The notes below the pieces were generated by a model. The model did no database searches. It was not told the origin of the DNA and was given only the letters and a program-made list of their open reading frames with translations. DNA of 64,000 bases from Cheiracanthium punctorium (taxonomy: Eukaryota > Arthropoda > Arachnida > Araneae > Cheiracanthiidae). Positions within the stretch are counted from its first letter, which is position 1. The number at the start of each line of letters is the position of its first letter. Positions 1 through 12,500 of this stretch are shown here, one piece after another. Both the position numbers and the translations under genes were made by a program. The stretch spans positions 248,001 to 312,000 of the forward strand of contig JAWZYV010015825.1 in the NCBI GenBank assembly GCA_038373885.1. Reading direction: 5' to 3'.

Positions 1-471
1 ACGAAACCTATTTGGTGCATTACTTATAGCTGTACTTATATAAGAAATTGCATGCTTACCTTGGATCATTGGGCATGTGCTCTGACAAGTTTGTCAACAA
101 GACAGCCAAGTTGAAACCTAAAGACAGGGATAAGTTATACCCTGATGCAGTATGACACAACATACAACAATATTCAAAGCACAATAAGCAATAAAATATA
201 TACTCAAAAATGCTTACGTTTTTACTTAAAAGGTACTTAAAAATACATTATAGAAAAAGTAATGAGTCGGCCAAAAAATTCGTTCGTCATTCCTCCCCCC
301 AACACAGATACAAATTAAAGTAAGCAGACAATTTTGGAATTTGAAAAACAGAAACTTTAAAATGCTTACTGGCAATAGGCAAATGATCTTTTGTTCTAAA
401 TAAATTTTAACCAAACTATGTCATGTTTTTTTCATGTTATATAAAGATTGACTCTTTTATGTTAGACTTAC
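1..471 (-). other. RyR intron after w33, partial
   Basis: AT-rich intron sequence. I see no coding exon, repeat family or RNA gene in it. Confidence 0.6.
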
Positions 472-575
472 CAATATCTTTAGCTGGATTGTGGAAACGC
501 TCTGTAAACTCTCTGTAGTCAATGAGGCCATCATGGTTTGCCTCGCAGCAACCCATCAAATACTGAATTTCATCT
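472..575 (-). CDS. RyR: RyR exon w33 (second EF hand)
   Basis: A 104-nt exon: [20 protein letters not shown] then [14 protein letters not shown]. The loop [12 protein letters not shown] has N3, D5, G6, I8, D9 and E12, with E in place of D at position 1, so it is close to a working EF hand. HNPAKDIG is the conserved linker after the EF pair. Acceptor GGTAG|A, donor ATTG|GTAAGT. Later exons lie beyond position 1. Confidence 0.95.
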
Positions 576-3500
576 CTACCAAAAGAAATTATAACGAATA
601 GGTAAAGATATTATAATATTCTTTAAAAATGTATGAAAAATATTAGCTCCAAGTATATTACACATAATATTTTACTGAAAAATTGAATCAGAGATTTGAA
701 TAACATAGTATTAATTTAATGCACATGAAATAAAAGAACATTTCTTATTAAATATAGCCAGTATCGGAGAAATTACTTTGTTTGATACTGGCTGATTTTA
801 ATGGGAAACTTAACATGATGAAAGTGGTATGATACGGCATTTCTTGATTCTATATTTCACAAAAATCTCACCAGTGGCATGTTTTTTCGTAGCTGACGAG
901 ATATACAGGCTGCGGCTCTGACATTTTGGTCACACCCATTTGCACTCGAAGAATCATTTGACCTAGGGGGTGTGTGATCATCTTAGTACGGCTATCTTGG
1001 ACTAAAATGGTCCCACCTTTTTGGTCACAACTTTTCGGATGTGAAGGAGTGTGACTAAAATGTCAGCACCGTAGCTTGTATATCTCATCAGCCACGATGT
1101 TATTTTTTCGTATGATATTTTTATGCCACCACATTGATTTTTCCTATATTATACTATAAATTAGAAATAGTTATCAATATAATTTATAGTGATTCTTCAG
1201 ACTTACGATGTATAGATCTTCTGCTGTTCCATCGCCTTTTGGAAGTCTTTTGGTGTGATCCACCCTGTGTTTTTGGAATCAATTTCCTATAAAATATGCA
1301 TGCTATATCTTAAAAGTCTGAGTAGTAAACATCAGTGTCTGAGTATTTTAATAAAATATTGCTTATTAATTTATGTTATTCTATAAATAAAATTCGTAAA
1401 AAAGTTTTCAAAATTTTCGGGCTAAAACTAGTTTTAGAATGGCTCAATAAAACTTCGATTAAAGCAAATTATTAAAATTTAAAAATACTATATTTAATAG
1501 TTTTTTCACAACTTTTTGGATTCATATTAACTTTAATAACAAGCATGGTATAGATTTTTCATTGATATGATTCACATAATTAAAGTATTTATAAATTTAT
1601 TTTGTGTTAACGATCATAATTAGAAGTACTATTAAAAAAGTTAAGCTTTAATAATAAATTTTACAGGCAACATTTTTGTGAACCATAAAAATTAAAACTA
1701 CTTGAAGCTGCAATATTGCAAAGTTTTATTTTAAATGAATCGCGCATTTGAGAAACCGCATAAGTCATTATATTGACAAAAATATGTTTACATGAAAAAC
1801 TTATATTTCGAGAGTAGACACACGTTTAGGTAAGAAATCATTCAAATCAGGCAGCTTTAGCATCTCCACAGAACCACCTAAAGTTGTTTTGCCAAGAACG
1901 TTGTGCTTCTAGAAACACTTTTTCTTTCTTTTCAACAAACCGCTATCAGCTGACTTAAGGGGTTTCTCAAATTAGCTCTTCAAATACTTTATTTAACTGG
2001 ACATGAGGGAACGCATTTTAATCCAGTGAGCGGTTTAGACATTTCACCCTCTAACTTTTCCTGCATTATTATCCCCTGAATGGTTGCGTGAGTTTTCTGT
2101 ACTGACTGGAATCTATTTAACTATGCAATACACAACTATTCTTTTTATCCATTTGAACTGCTGAGACATTTTCCCACACACCGAGTTATGTTTTTCATAT
2201 TTTTTCATTAACATCTTGCGCACTAGGCCAGTTTATCTATCAGGGACCGTAATATCAGATTATGAAATTCTGTTTAGTCTAAATTATTAAATTCAGTTAA
2301 GCGAGTGAAAATGAAGGCTAAAAATATCGAGATGTGAAAAAATCACGCCTTAGAATACCAGATAATAATTATACACTGTGTTTAAGAATACCAGGTAGAA
2401 AAAAGTTAAGTCTACGCAATAATACCATGAACGCACGCAGGTACGTCGATAATATTTATGTGTGACGTTATAAAAACGTACGAGCGTACGTCTCTGGTGA
2501 GCAAGTGGTTAACAAAGCATATTTTGAAATGATTTTTCTATTCTAAAACTAGAAAGTTAAATTTAGAACATATTTTCCCCATTATATGTTATTTTTTACA
2601 AAATATTTTATTTTTGTTTATAGTTACTTATAAAAAATTGTTCATCGAGAACATCGTCACATTGCTCCACATTTCCTTGTAGATCACGGTTTTTTTAATA
2701 ACATGGGAATTTTACAATCTGTATATCCATAAGAAAATTTAATTAAAAATATTAATACTGAAATTGCTCTTACTCATACTGATATGAATGTTAATTTTTA
2801 TAAAACTTGATGACCTGCATGAATTAATTCAGAATACTTCAAAATTAAGTTGTAAACTAATTTTCTTAGTTTACAATTTTAAGTATAATGTCTAAACAAT
2901 TTTTATGTCTAATAATAAGGAATAATCTCTAAATAACGTGTACGATTTTTCTATTAAACCGTACAAATATGATAAAATATTTTGTGACTTTTTAATTAGT
3001 CATTACTGTAATTCGTGCTCAGACAAAAATAAATAAATAAATATTTTTATGATTTGGTAAGTTCTTTTTTATTATGCATTAAATTTTGCCTTACGAGCAT
3101 CATCTATATATTTAAACAGAACATTTTTTTTTTTAATTCGGTGTCAACACTGTCATTAATACTACATTTAAATATAGAATGCAACAAAAAGTAAAAGTAC
3201 AAATTTTAATTAATTTTCAAATGCTCAATGAATTACAGACCATTGCTTTCAAAAGCAACATATACTATACCAAATTTCTGCTTGAAAAAATAGAGTAAAT
3301 AATGATTTTAAATAGAGAAAATGCAAAAAGCTTTAAATACCGACTGCGAAAATGTTGATCAGTGCAGGGGTGTTTTACAAATTTACTTTGCAGATGAAAT
3401 TCCACAATTCTTCAAGTGACACTTTTTTTTTCTTTCAGGAAGCAAAGTGTTGTTGTGATAATGTATGTGCCAGATACATATCTTTTAAGCGAGATATCAT

Positions 3501-6500
3501 ATTTAAACATTTTTTAAAATTATTATTTTGGGTGTTAGAGAAAGATTAGCCATTACTTGATTAGGGGCCGTCCACTAATGATGTCACGCTTAAAGGGGGG
3601 GGGGATAACAAGAAGTGTGACATCACACATTTTGGTTAAGTGACTGACAAGATATACAGGCTACGGTGCTGACATTTTGGCCACATCCGTTTGTACCCGA
3701 AGAGTTATATGACCTAGTGGATGTAACCATCTTAGTAGGGCTATCTCGGACTAAGATGGTCACACCCTTTTGGTCACATGACACTCTGAGTGCAAAAGAG
3801 TGTGACCAATGTCAACACCGCAGCCTCTATATCTCGTCGGCCACGTTATGGTTAAAATAAAAACATTAAAATCAGTAGATTAATTTTTTTTGAAACCACC
3901 AGAATTTAAGGGTATTTTTTAGTGTGATGAAAACAATTTTCACAGCACTCTGTGTGTTTTTTTTCTTTTCCTGCATTTATCTCCCCCCCCCCCCCCCCCC
4001 GCCCAGGAAAAGACATTCAAGGCTGGTTCTGAGAATACGGTAGAAATAGAAATTCGTTACTAAAAATCATGTTCATAAATGCCATTAACACACATAGCTA
4101 ATGTTTAAAAATAAAATATGAAATATGATCTATAATTTAGTGCTATGGTTCTGAATTGTAAGCATAGGTGTATGACATTTAGAGTGGCATGTGACAAGTG
4201 GCGGGGAGGGAACATGGTGAAGTGTGGTACTTTGTGTGTGACAAAGCGGGGAGGGGGATCAAAATACTGAAAAATAGTGTGACATGATTTATAGACGGCC
4301 CCTTATTTAAAATCAACAGCAAACAAAATACTTCTATAAGAATCGCCAAAACTGTGAAATAAAAACAAAAATAGCAGATGCTATATTGAAATCTTTTAAA
4401 TATTTTCCACTCATAAAACTGATTTTTATACTTCAACGCGCTGAATATGGAAGATAAAAGAAAACTCAATATTTACTTACTTTAAAAATTTCAAAGTACA
4501 CAAAGTCAAGAAACTTGATAGACTATGTTTAGAGAGATATTGACAAATTGTTTATATCTTCTAAAGTACCAAAAGACAGACCTTGGCGCCCTAATACCAT
4601 CCTTTGGGACCGGGTTCGATTCCCGGCTTTGGATGTGGATGTAAAATTGTCCGACCTTGTGCTGTAAAATTGTACTTTGCAATAAAATATGAACTTGTAC
4701 TAGGAACAACTGAGATGACAGCCATAAAAGTGCTATAGATCTCGAAAAACTGTGTCATTCAAACAGACAGACCGAGAGAAACAAAAACAAAAATTCTTGC
4801 TTTAAATAATGTAAAATTAATGACTCCCTTCGTTTCAAGTATGCTATTTTTATGATTTTTATATTAGATTAAAGGACACCATATTTTAAAGAGCATTTTT
4901 ATTTTGGTAAAACTTTTTCAGATAAAATAAGGATCGGCTACAATTCTCGAAAATTCTTATTTTTCGAGCATTATTAAATTTTACGGCTGTATGATTTCTT
5001 AGTTCTTTTCTTAACCTGCTAATTTCTTACATAAAATCATGCATTATGAATAAGTAAATGTTCCTCTTTTTCATACGGATGTTTTTCTTCAAAATTACAG
5101 TCTTCTCTATTCAATGAAATTGAATTTCACTAACAGCCATCCTATTCTGTGCAACTATCCAAAGCAATAAATGCATATTCATATTAATATATTTTTGATA
5201 ACTCGGTAAAAGCTTCTACGGTGATGGAGGTTCTAGGAAACAGACTTTTCCAATTGACTAAAACGAAACTTTCTTCAAATGTTAAAGAAATAAATTCAAA
5301 ATTTTACCTGGAAAGTTGGTGATGATGTTAACTCCCTTAGTTTCAGGAACATATCAAAGAATTTGAGGATCAACTGCAGAATAATTCAGAAAATGATGTT
5401 TCGAAATAAATACTATGAAAGCCTAGGTTGTTTGACAACATTATCAGTCCAGGTCAGTCTGTGCTAATGTGTGCTAATATACTGGGGGAAAATCCCAGAT
5501 GGTAGAGAGGTATTTATAATTTTCTCATATTTTATGTATGTGCATTCGATTAAATAATAGTTTCAGCACAGAATGACTAAGACTAATAGTCAAGGCTGTT
5601 GGTGTTGCTAGTTAGTAGCTAAAGGAGAAAAAAAGGTGTACCTATGAGTAGTTACATACCGCTATAGTTGGGGAAGACACAAGAGATGGCAGCTTGAGGA
5701 ACATGTTGAAGAAACGCAGAATGATCTGTGAATGCACGATTCACAGCTTTATTTGAGTGATAAAAATATATATGTCAAACAAATATCATTGAAATTTAAC
5801 AGCAGTTTCCAAATTATCGGTTGAAAAAAAAAAAAAAAAACACTCTAAAACTAAATTATTAAGATATGTGGTTCTTTTTTTAATCGAAAGTGATCTGTTT
5901 TTATAAATAATTTTACATTTACTTTGGATAAATTATCAACAAATTACGAAATGTTTTTCTGTTTTAACATATGAAGGGTCTAGGGGGGGGGGAAGAGAGT
6001 CCACTTTTGTTTGGTCAATTTCGAGGTCTGTATCGCATTCTGTTGTCCGTTAGAAGTGCTAATCAAATTTTAAAAAAAACATTTGGGGAAAGAACGATGA
6101 GACTACACTGAAAAATTGCCCAAAGAGAGAGTTTAATCAGGAAGAACAAGTTGAGTGTGTAATGAGAAATTTGTTTTTCCGTTTTTTGGAAAATCAACTT
6201 TTTTTAAAATTTTCCCTCGACCTTTAATATTGGTTTAAGTTAAAAAGTAGTTTATTGATTTAAAGTCGAACTTAATTCATAAATATACACTTTACGTTGG
6301 AAAAACGTATTTGTATATATTACTTCACAGATTTAAAAAGTTTAAATTGTTTTTCGTTAATAAATAAGTTAAAGTGATCGCAATCTACTTTTTCTTAATA
6401 AAACAATGCTTAATAAATAAATGAAAGCATCACAATATGTTTTTTCTTAGTGTTTATAAAATATCGATTTTAATTAATTAATAATTATTTAGAATTTTTT

Positions 6501-9500
6501 TTTATAATAATAAAAAGTATTTTTATTGTGAGTTTCATATAAATAAGTCTGTATCACGAGTTTACAGTACAGCAAATGTTTTAAGCAAAACTTGAGAGGA
6601 CGCTGTACGAAGGGTCGACTGAGTCAAAAAACAAATATCTTTAGCATATACAGTGAAAACTTTATTTATTTTAAACATAAGTATTACATTTAGATAGTTT
6701 TCAAATGCTTATAGAATAAATCGGACATTCAAACGCGATTGAAAGAAAAAAAAGAGAGAAAAAAAAGAAACGACTTTTGTAGTTAAAAAGGCATAGAAAG
6801 TAAATATTGCCAATTTATAGTATGAAAGTAAGATTTGGAAGTTATGTAAATTATTTTGCTAACTCTGTCTTTGAGTGGTATTACTTTGATCAAATTAGAG
6901 TGATCATTTAGAATCTGTCTCCATTAAATTAAATTCTAAGTTAAACTATAAAATGAATTAGCAGTAGTATTGATAATTATGCCCAGAAAGCGTTAAAACC
7001 ACTTTTGTATATTATAATAAAGCCTAACAATTAACTTAATAAAGTGAGGACGTCGATTTCTTGTAACAATGCACAAAATATGTTAATCATTAAAGCAGGA
7101 CATAAATGTACGTAAACGCATTTGATGACTTGTCCCAAAAATTTTAAATTATAAGTAATTTAACATGAAATTAGATTTTACTATTTAAACAAATTTTCAA
7201 GGCTTTTCTAAATTAAGCAATTAAAAAATAAAATTTTGGTTAGTACATATTGCTTGTAAGAATTCTAAATATTTTAACATTGGGATATATATACAATATC
7301 TTTAATTGTTTTTATTGTAAATTACTTATAAAACTGGAAAGAGACTTAATAATTATGTTTTTTTCGGTAAATTGTACTCAAAAAATGACAATAATCAAGA
7401 ACTATAGGTTTATTGCAATTAAAGCCTTATAATTATCCACGTAAAAGTGTTTTCTATATAAAAATATTTTTTGGAAGCTACTGTTTTCAAGCCAAAAGTT
7501 TATATTTGTTTTCAAAATTCAAAACTGAAGAAAAAAATTGCAAACAAAATACTTTTCAAAAATAAAAACACAAAAATACGAAAAGCAAAAACAAAAATAT
7601 AGCGCAAAACAAAAGCTATGCAAAGCAAAATTGAATGCAAAAATCATGTACCCATGTTGCCATACATTACTAAACATAAATACTACGGATTAATGCACAG
7701 TTGGTTTTCTACTAACTAAAACATGCAACTAAAGTACAAACTACTTAAGGGCAAGGAAACATGGTTATAATAAGAGCACCACACCTTGACAAACAGACAT
7801 AAAATGCAGTTATAAAATTGCAACAATAAGCAAACAAAAATAAAAAAATACTTCACATTATTCATACAGTTTTAACAGACAACAGAGTTAGAATAAATTT
7901 AAAAATAAACAATAGTTATTTTTTTTTATTCGCAATTTTTTTGTGTAAAAAAGATAGGCTATTAAACTTTTTTAAAAAATTCTTGTTGAAGTTTTGAATG
8001 TTGTTACAATAATCCTTGTACTTAATCTTTTAAAAACATACTAATTTTAATAAATTCTGATTTATTTTCTGAGAATATATATATATATAAATAAGTGGAG
8101 AATAAGGGAGAAGTGGCATGAATAGGACATTTTGCATTTAGTTTGATGGTAATTGCATGCAAACAAACACCAGTATCTTACTTTTCAGGAAACATACAAG
8201 AACACATTTTTTTTTTAAATAAGGGAGAGCATTTGACCACCAGTCATTCGCCACTACTAAAGCCCGAAGTACTGGTCGTTTTACTATGGTGGCACCAACT
8301 AGGAGAACCAGCATTTTTTCCCTCGACGGGACGGACGAAAGTACATCCAAACACAAAAATACGTTCAAACAAGTATAATAGGAGTGAAAAATAAAAATAC
8401 GAAGTTTTATAAATTGCCCCATTTATGACAGTGTTAGTAATGGGACAAGATAAGGCATTAATGAGACATAATAAAATATGTTTAAATGTAACTCCAACTT
8501 CATTTTTACACACAACATAATTAATTTGCAAAGATTTTCAAGGGAGCGAACAAAGCAAACAAAGCAAACAAACAAAAAAACAAACAAAAAGCTGTTTAAC
8601 ATAATTAAAACGATCAAATAAAAAAGAAGGTCCTTATTACAGTAATAACAAAAATACTTTATTTATTAGGACAAAATTTTCCTCCAAAGTTTGTAAAAAA
8701 TCATGAAAATACCGTAGTGCATGATATGCCAGAATTTGTAATTGGTTTGGGAAGCTTTGAAAGAAAGTCATTCAGTTGAACGTAAACAATATCATTATTT
8801 AGAGGATCAAGAAAAAGGACTTGCGTATATGTCTTCTTTGCCGAAAGTGTTAAGACAATGTAAAATGTATCGAATTATTTAAAATATAAAAGTATTATAT
8901 TTATATTTTTATACATAATTGGATATATTTTTTAAAATAAAATTAGATACTAAATATTGTTCTAGTTTAAGTCTAAAAATATCAGTCATTTTTATTTTCA
9001 AAACCATGTTAGAGATGTAAACAATCATTCTTAGTTTCTATCATCTAAAATCGTTCGAAGTAATGAATGGAAAAGTCCCGTTCAGCGCTCAGTTTTAGGT
9101 TAAAGTGACGAATGAGACCCATGTTATGATAAAATGAAATTGCAAAGTAAGATGACATTGCATCTATTTAATTTAATTTAATTCTGCTGTTTGCAAAGTT
9201 CAATATGTTGGGTACATAAGTTACAAGACGATATTTATCCAAACTCAAATATAAACATTTCGATTTTTAAATGTTACGAATTTTTTACTTTTGTTTTTGA
9301 AATCACAAAAGGACACTTTTTGTCATACCTCTAGCAGTCATTTAAATTTTGTTTTGTATAAAAAGGTGTGGTATTTAGATACATCTACTTTAATAATTTG
9401 ATACTAAAAAGATGTACGTATAAAAGGATTTGTGGCTAGTGCACAGTCCACAACCTGTCCCATTCAGGCCACTTCTCGATTAATTTATAGCTACAGAGAA

Positions 9501-12500
9501 ATAGCGATACTTGACAGACAGCTTAATTAGTCTAATTATAGAAGGGCTACATCGATGTGTAAATGTATATTGAAATTAGGATATCCATAGATGTGTAAAC
9601 AAATCCTCTAGAGTTTTTTGTCTTTAGCAAACACTACTATAAACAGTATTCACATTATGTTGACTCAAAAGCATTTTCTATGTTGTTTTCGTGTCATGAA
9701 ATTATACAACTGAATTTCCAGACAGTGTCCCTTAATACAGTTAAATCCATTGGATAATACTGCTAACTTTCAGTTAAAAAGAAATAAATGTATTTTGAAA
9801 ACGTTTACTATATTCAATTTGAATTTTCCGTTTCTAAAAATATACTACCAATATGGGTATTTATGACCAAAATGAAAGAAATAAATGTTTTCCTTTAAAT
9901 GACAGCTTATATCAAATAAAATAATAATTTTTTTAAATTATTATACTTTGAATTTCATTAAACGATAGGACTCGGACTGTTTTAAAGTCTAACCTCGGTT
10001 AAACAGTTAAATACTTCTTGGCAGAAAGGAAAAAAGTAAAAAGTTTTTCCAGCTTTCCCTCTCCTTTCTAGTTCCTATGCGCATTGATAAACTGGATTAT
10101 TTAATATAAGTCAGTCTGTCACATTGCCTGAATATGAATAACTGAAACAGGTTTTTGATAGAAGTTACTAAGAAATCCTAATTTATAAAACAGTAAGTTT
10201 ACTCATATGACTAAATTATTTGCTGAACACCCTCCACCTAATTTTAAAATTTCATTTTAAACACCTAGCAAAATTTTTGAATGCTTAGCAATTACTATTA
10301 TAGTGAACATCGCCGTATCAAAAAAGAAAGTACTATGATTTTTGTTATGGCTAGTTAAATTAAAAAAAACCTCATATCGTGTAAAACACACTTAAAACTT
10401 GTAAAGTAAAAAGATAGAATTGAGATTTTACCTCTACGTTACCGGCCGATTCTACAAGAGTATCGACCATCTGTTTACCAATGGTTCCATTCATGACATT
10501 ACCTACAAGTAATTTAGATTGAATACTTTGTCAGTATTTCCTTAAACTGGTAAGCAAAAACATCTTTCAGTGAGATATGCTTTGCATTTTACTAGAAAAC
10601 TTTATTACATACCCTCTAGCATACTAAGCATCATAACGATCATTTCTTTCTGCAGCTCTAGAAGTTCTTTGAGCAAATCTAATTGACTTGCATTCTTCGA
10701 GAGTTTATCTTGCATGTGAGCAAAAAGGAAGAGGAAACCACCAACGGCATCCCACAATCTGCTGTGAGCTAAAGCTTGCTGATTCAGGGAGCAAGGACCT
10801 TGAATCACCTCAGTTAGGGTGTTGAATACCTGCTTGGCTACAGTGATGGCTTTGCAAAAATTGTCTTTCCCCTACGTTAGAAGCAAAATAATAATTCTCT
10901 GTCAAAGAAAAAAAATGCCTCAACAATGTACATTGAAAAAGACAGCTCATACGTACTGGCTGGTCAATAATATCCTTTGAAGAATAGTACCAGTAAAAGT
11001 CCATAATTGACTCTTGGAGCCTAAGCAAGTAATCAACAGTACTGATGACAACATTCACTGTAGTGGTGTTTCCTGCTTGAGTTCTCAAATAATTTTGAAA
11101 GTCTGTCAAATGTAAAAGGAAATTTTAGAAAAAACTATGAGCATAAATAACATGGATCTGAAGTAATTTTGTATCCAATTTTGAGCAGCAATCAGGCATT
11201 AAGTTTGACATCAGCTGACTTTGCCTGCATAGCTATAATTCAATTAAGACTTTCTTCACACATGCTAAAAGCAACAATAACATATTGTATAAGAATTGCT
11301 ATAAATAGGTTTTTATAACCCTCTCACACGCTCCAGAGACTAGAATTAATATATTGTTTTTTGGATTAACTAGAAATGTATTTAGGGGAAATGCAAGAGA
11401 AATAACTGCATTTCTAACTACCATTGTATAATTGCCAAAACAAGAGTACAGCATCGTAACAATTCCTTCTACAGTTATATAGAATAATAAAAACAAAGAT
11501 GAGTAAATATATATATATATATAATATAAATATCTATCAATATTTTCCTCATATTTGTAATTAACTAGCATACAATCAAATTAAAAAAAATAAGATATTG
11601 CATTAATATTTACACAACTCATGCTCACTTGCTGCTACTACAAGTATCTGTAGTTGCACTCTCTGCAACTACAAATTGAAATAAAGTTTTGTTTCTATTT
11701 AAAGTATTTTAAATCAAATTATAATATTTTTTTATGACATGATCAAATAAATACGCTAATTTCAAAGGTGCTAGTAATTTGTCGTTTTCTTTAAAAATTA
11801 TGCAAACTCAGGTCATTTTAAAATCAAAAACAAAATTGAGAAATGTACCGCAATTTTAAGAAATAGCTGATTTTTACTACTTTTATTCACATTTTTGCTA
11901 TACCTTTAAACTTCGTTTCTAACTATGGAATATTATACAAAGTAAGACATATTCTATAAAAAAGCTGCTGTACTGTACAAGAACACTTTTAAAACTTCGA
12001 AAGTGCAAAAATTTAGAAACAAGTCAAATACTTTACCTAGATTGTGGCCTTCACAAAGAAGTTGTAGGAAACGAAACAGAGCACACGTAAAGTCTTTATC
12101 ATGCATGTTCTTCTCCCCAGCAGTTCCTTCTGAACCAACGCCTAAACCTTCAGCTTTTTGTGTACGCTCAAAAGCGTCCAAGTCAAGTACACTGTAAAGG
12201 ACAGAAATTGAAGTTTTGAGACGTCAATTTATTTACGCACAGTAGAAACAGCTAAAAGATCAAACAACTATCGATGATATGCCACTAAGAATTTTACTGC
12301 AGGATCATAATGACTTTTAAAAAAGTGCCCAAACCCGAAGTGAGAAGGTGAATACATTGATAATTTCAATGAAACAGTAAAATTTTAAATCATTTTTACT
12401 CGGTATTACAACAATTAAAGTTTTTAAAACGAATTCGCAAGGGACCTGGAAACATGTTTCTGTTGAAGTCCGTTATCCACTGGATAAAGGTGTTCTTAAT

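Larger units (their letters stand above)
5726..10431 (-). other. RyR intron between w30 and w31a
   Basis: A 4.7-kb AT-rich intron. Apart from the hairpin at the w31a acceptor, a poly-G run near 5981-5991 and the inverted-end element at 8108-9475, I recognise nothing. Short open frames around 8138-8617 lie inside that element and match no family I know. Confidence 0.5.

Noticed and set aside
4606..4630. Possible tRNA gene with perfect T-arm
   Set aside because: No acceptor, D or anticodon arms can be formed with it; better explained as a SINE head.
8138..8617. Several overlapping open frames of 64-95 codons on both strands
   Set aside because: No recognisable domain, overlapping in all directions, and inside a repeat with inverted ends.
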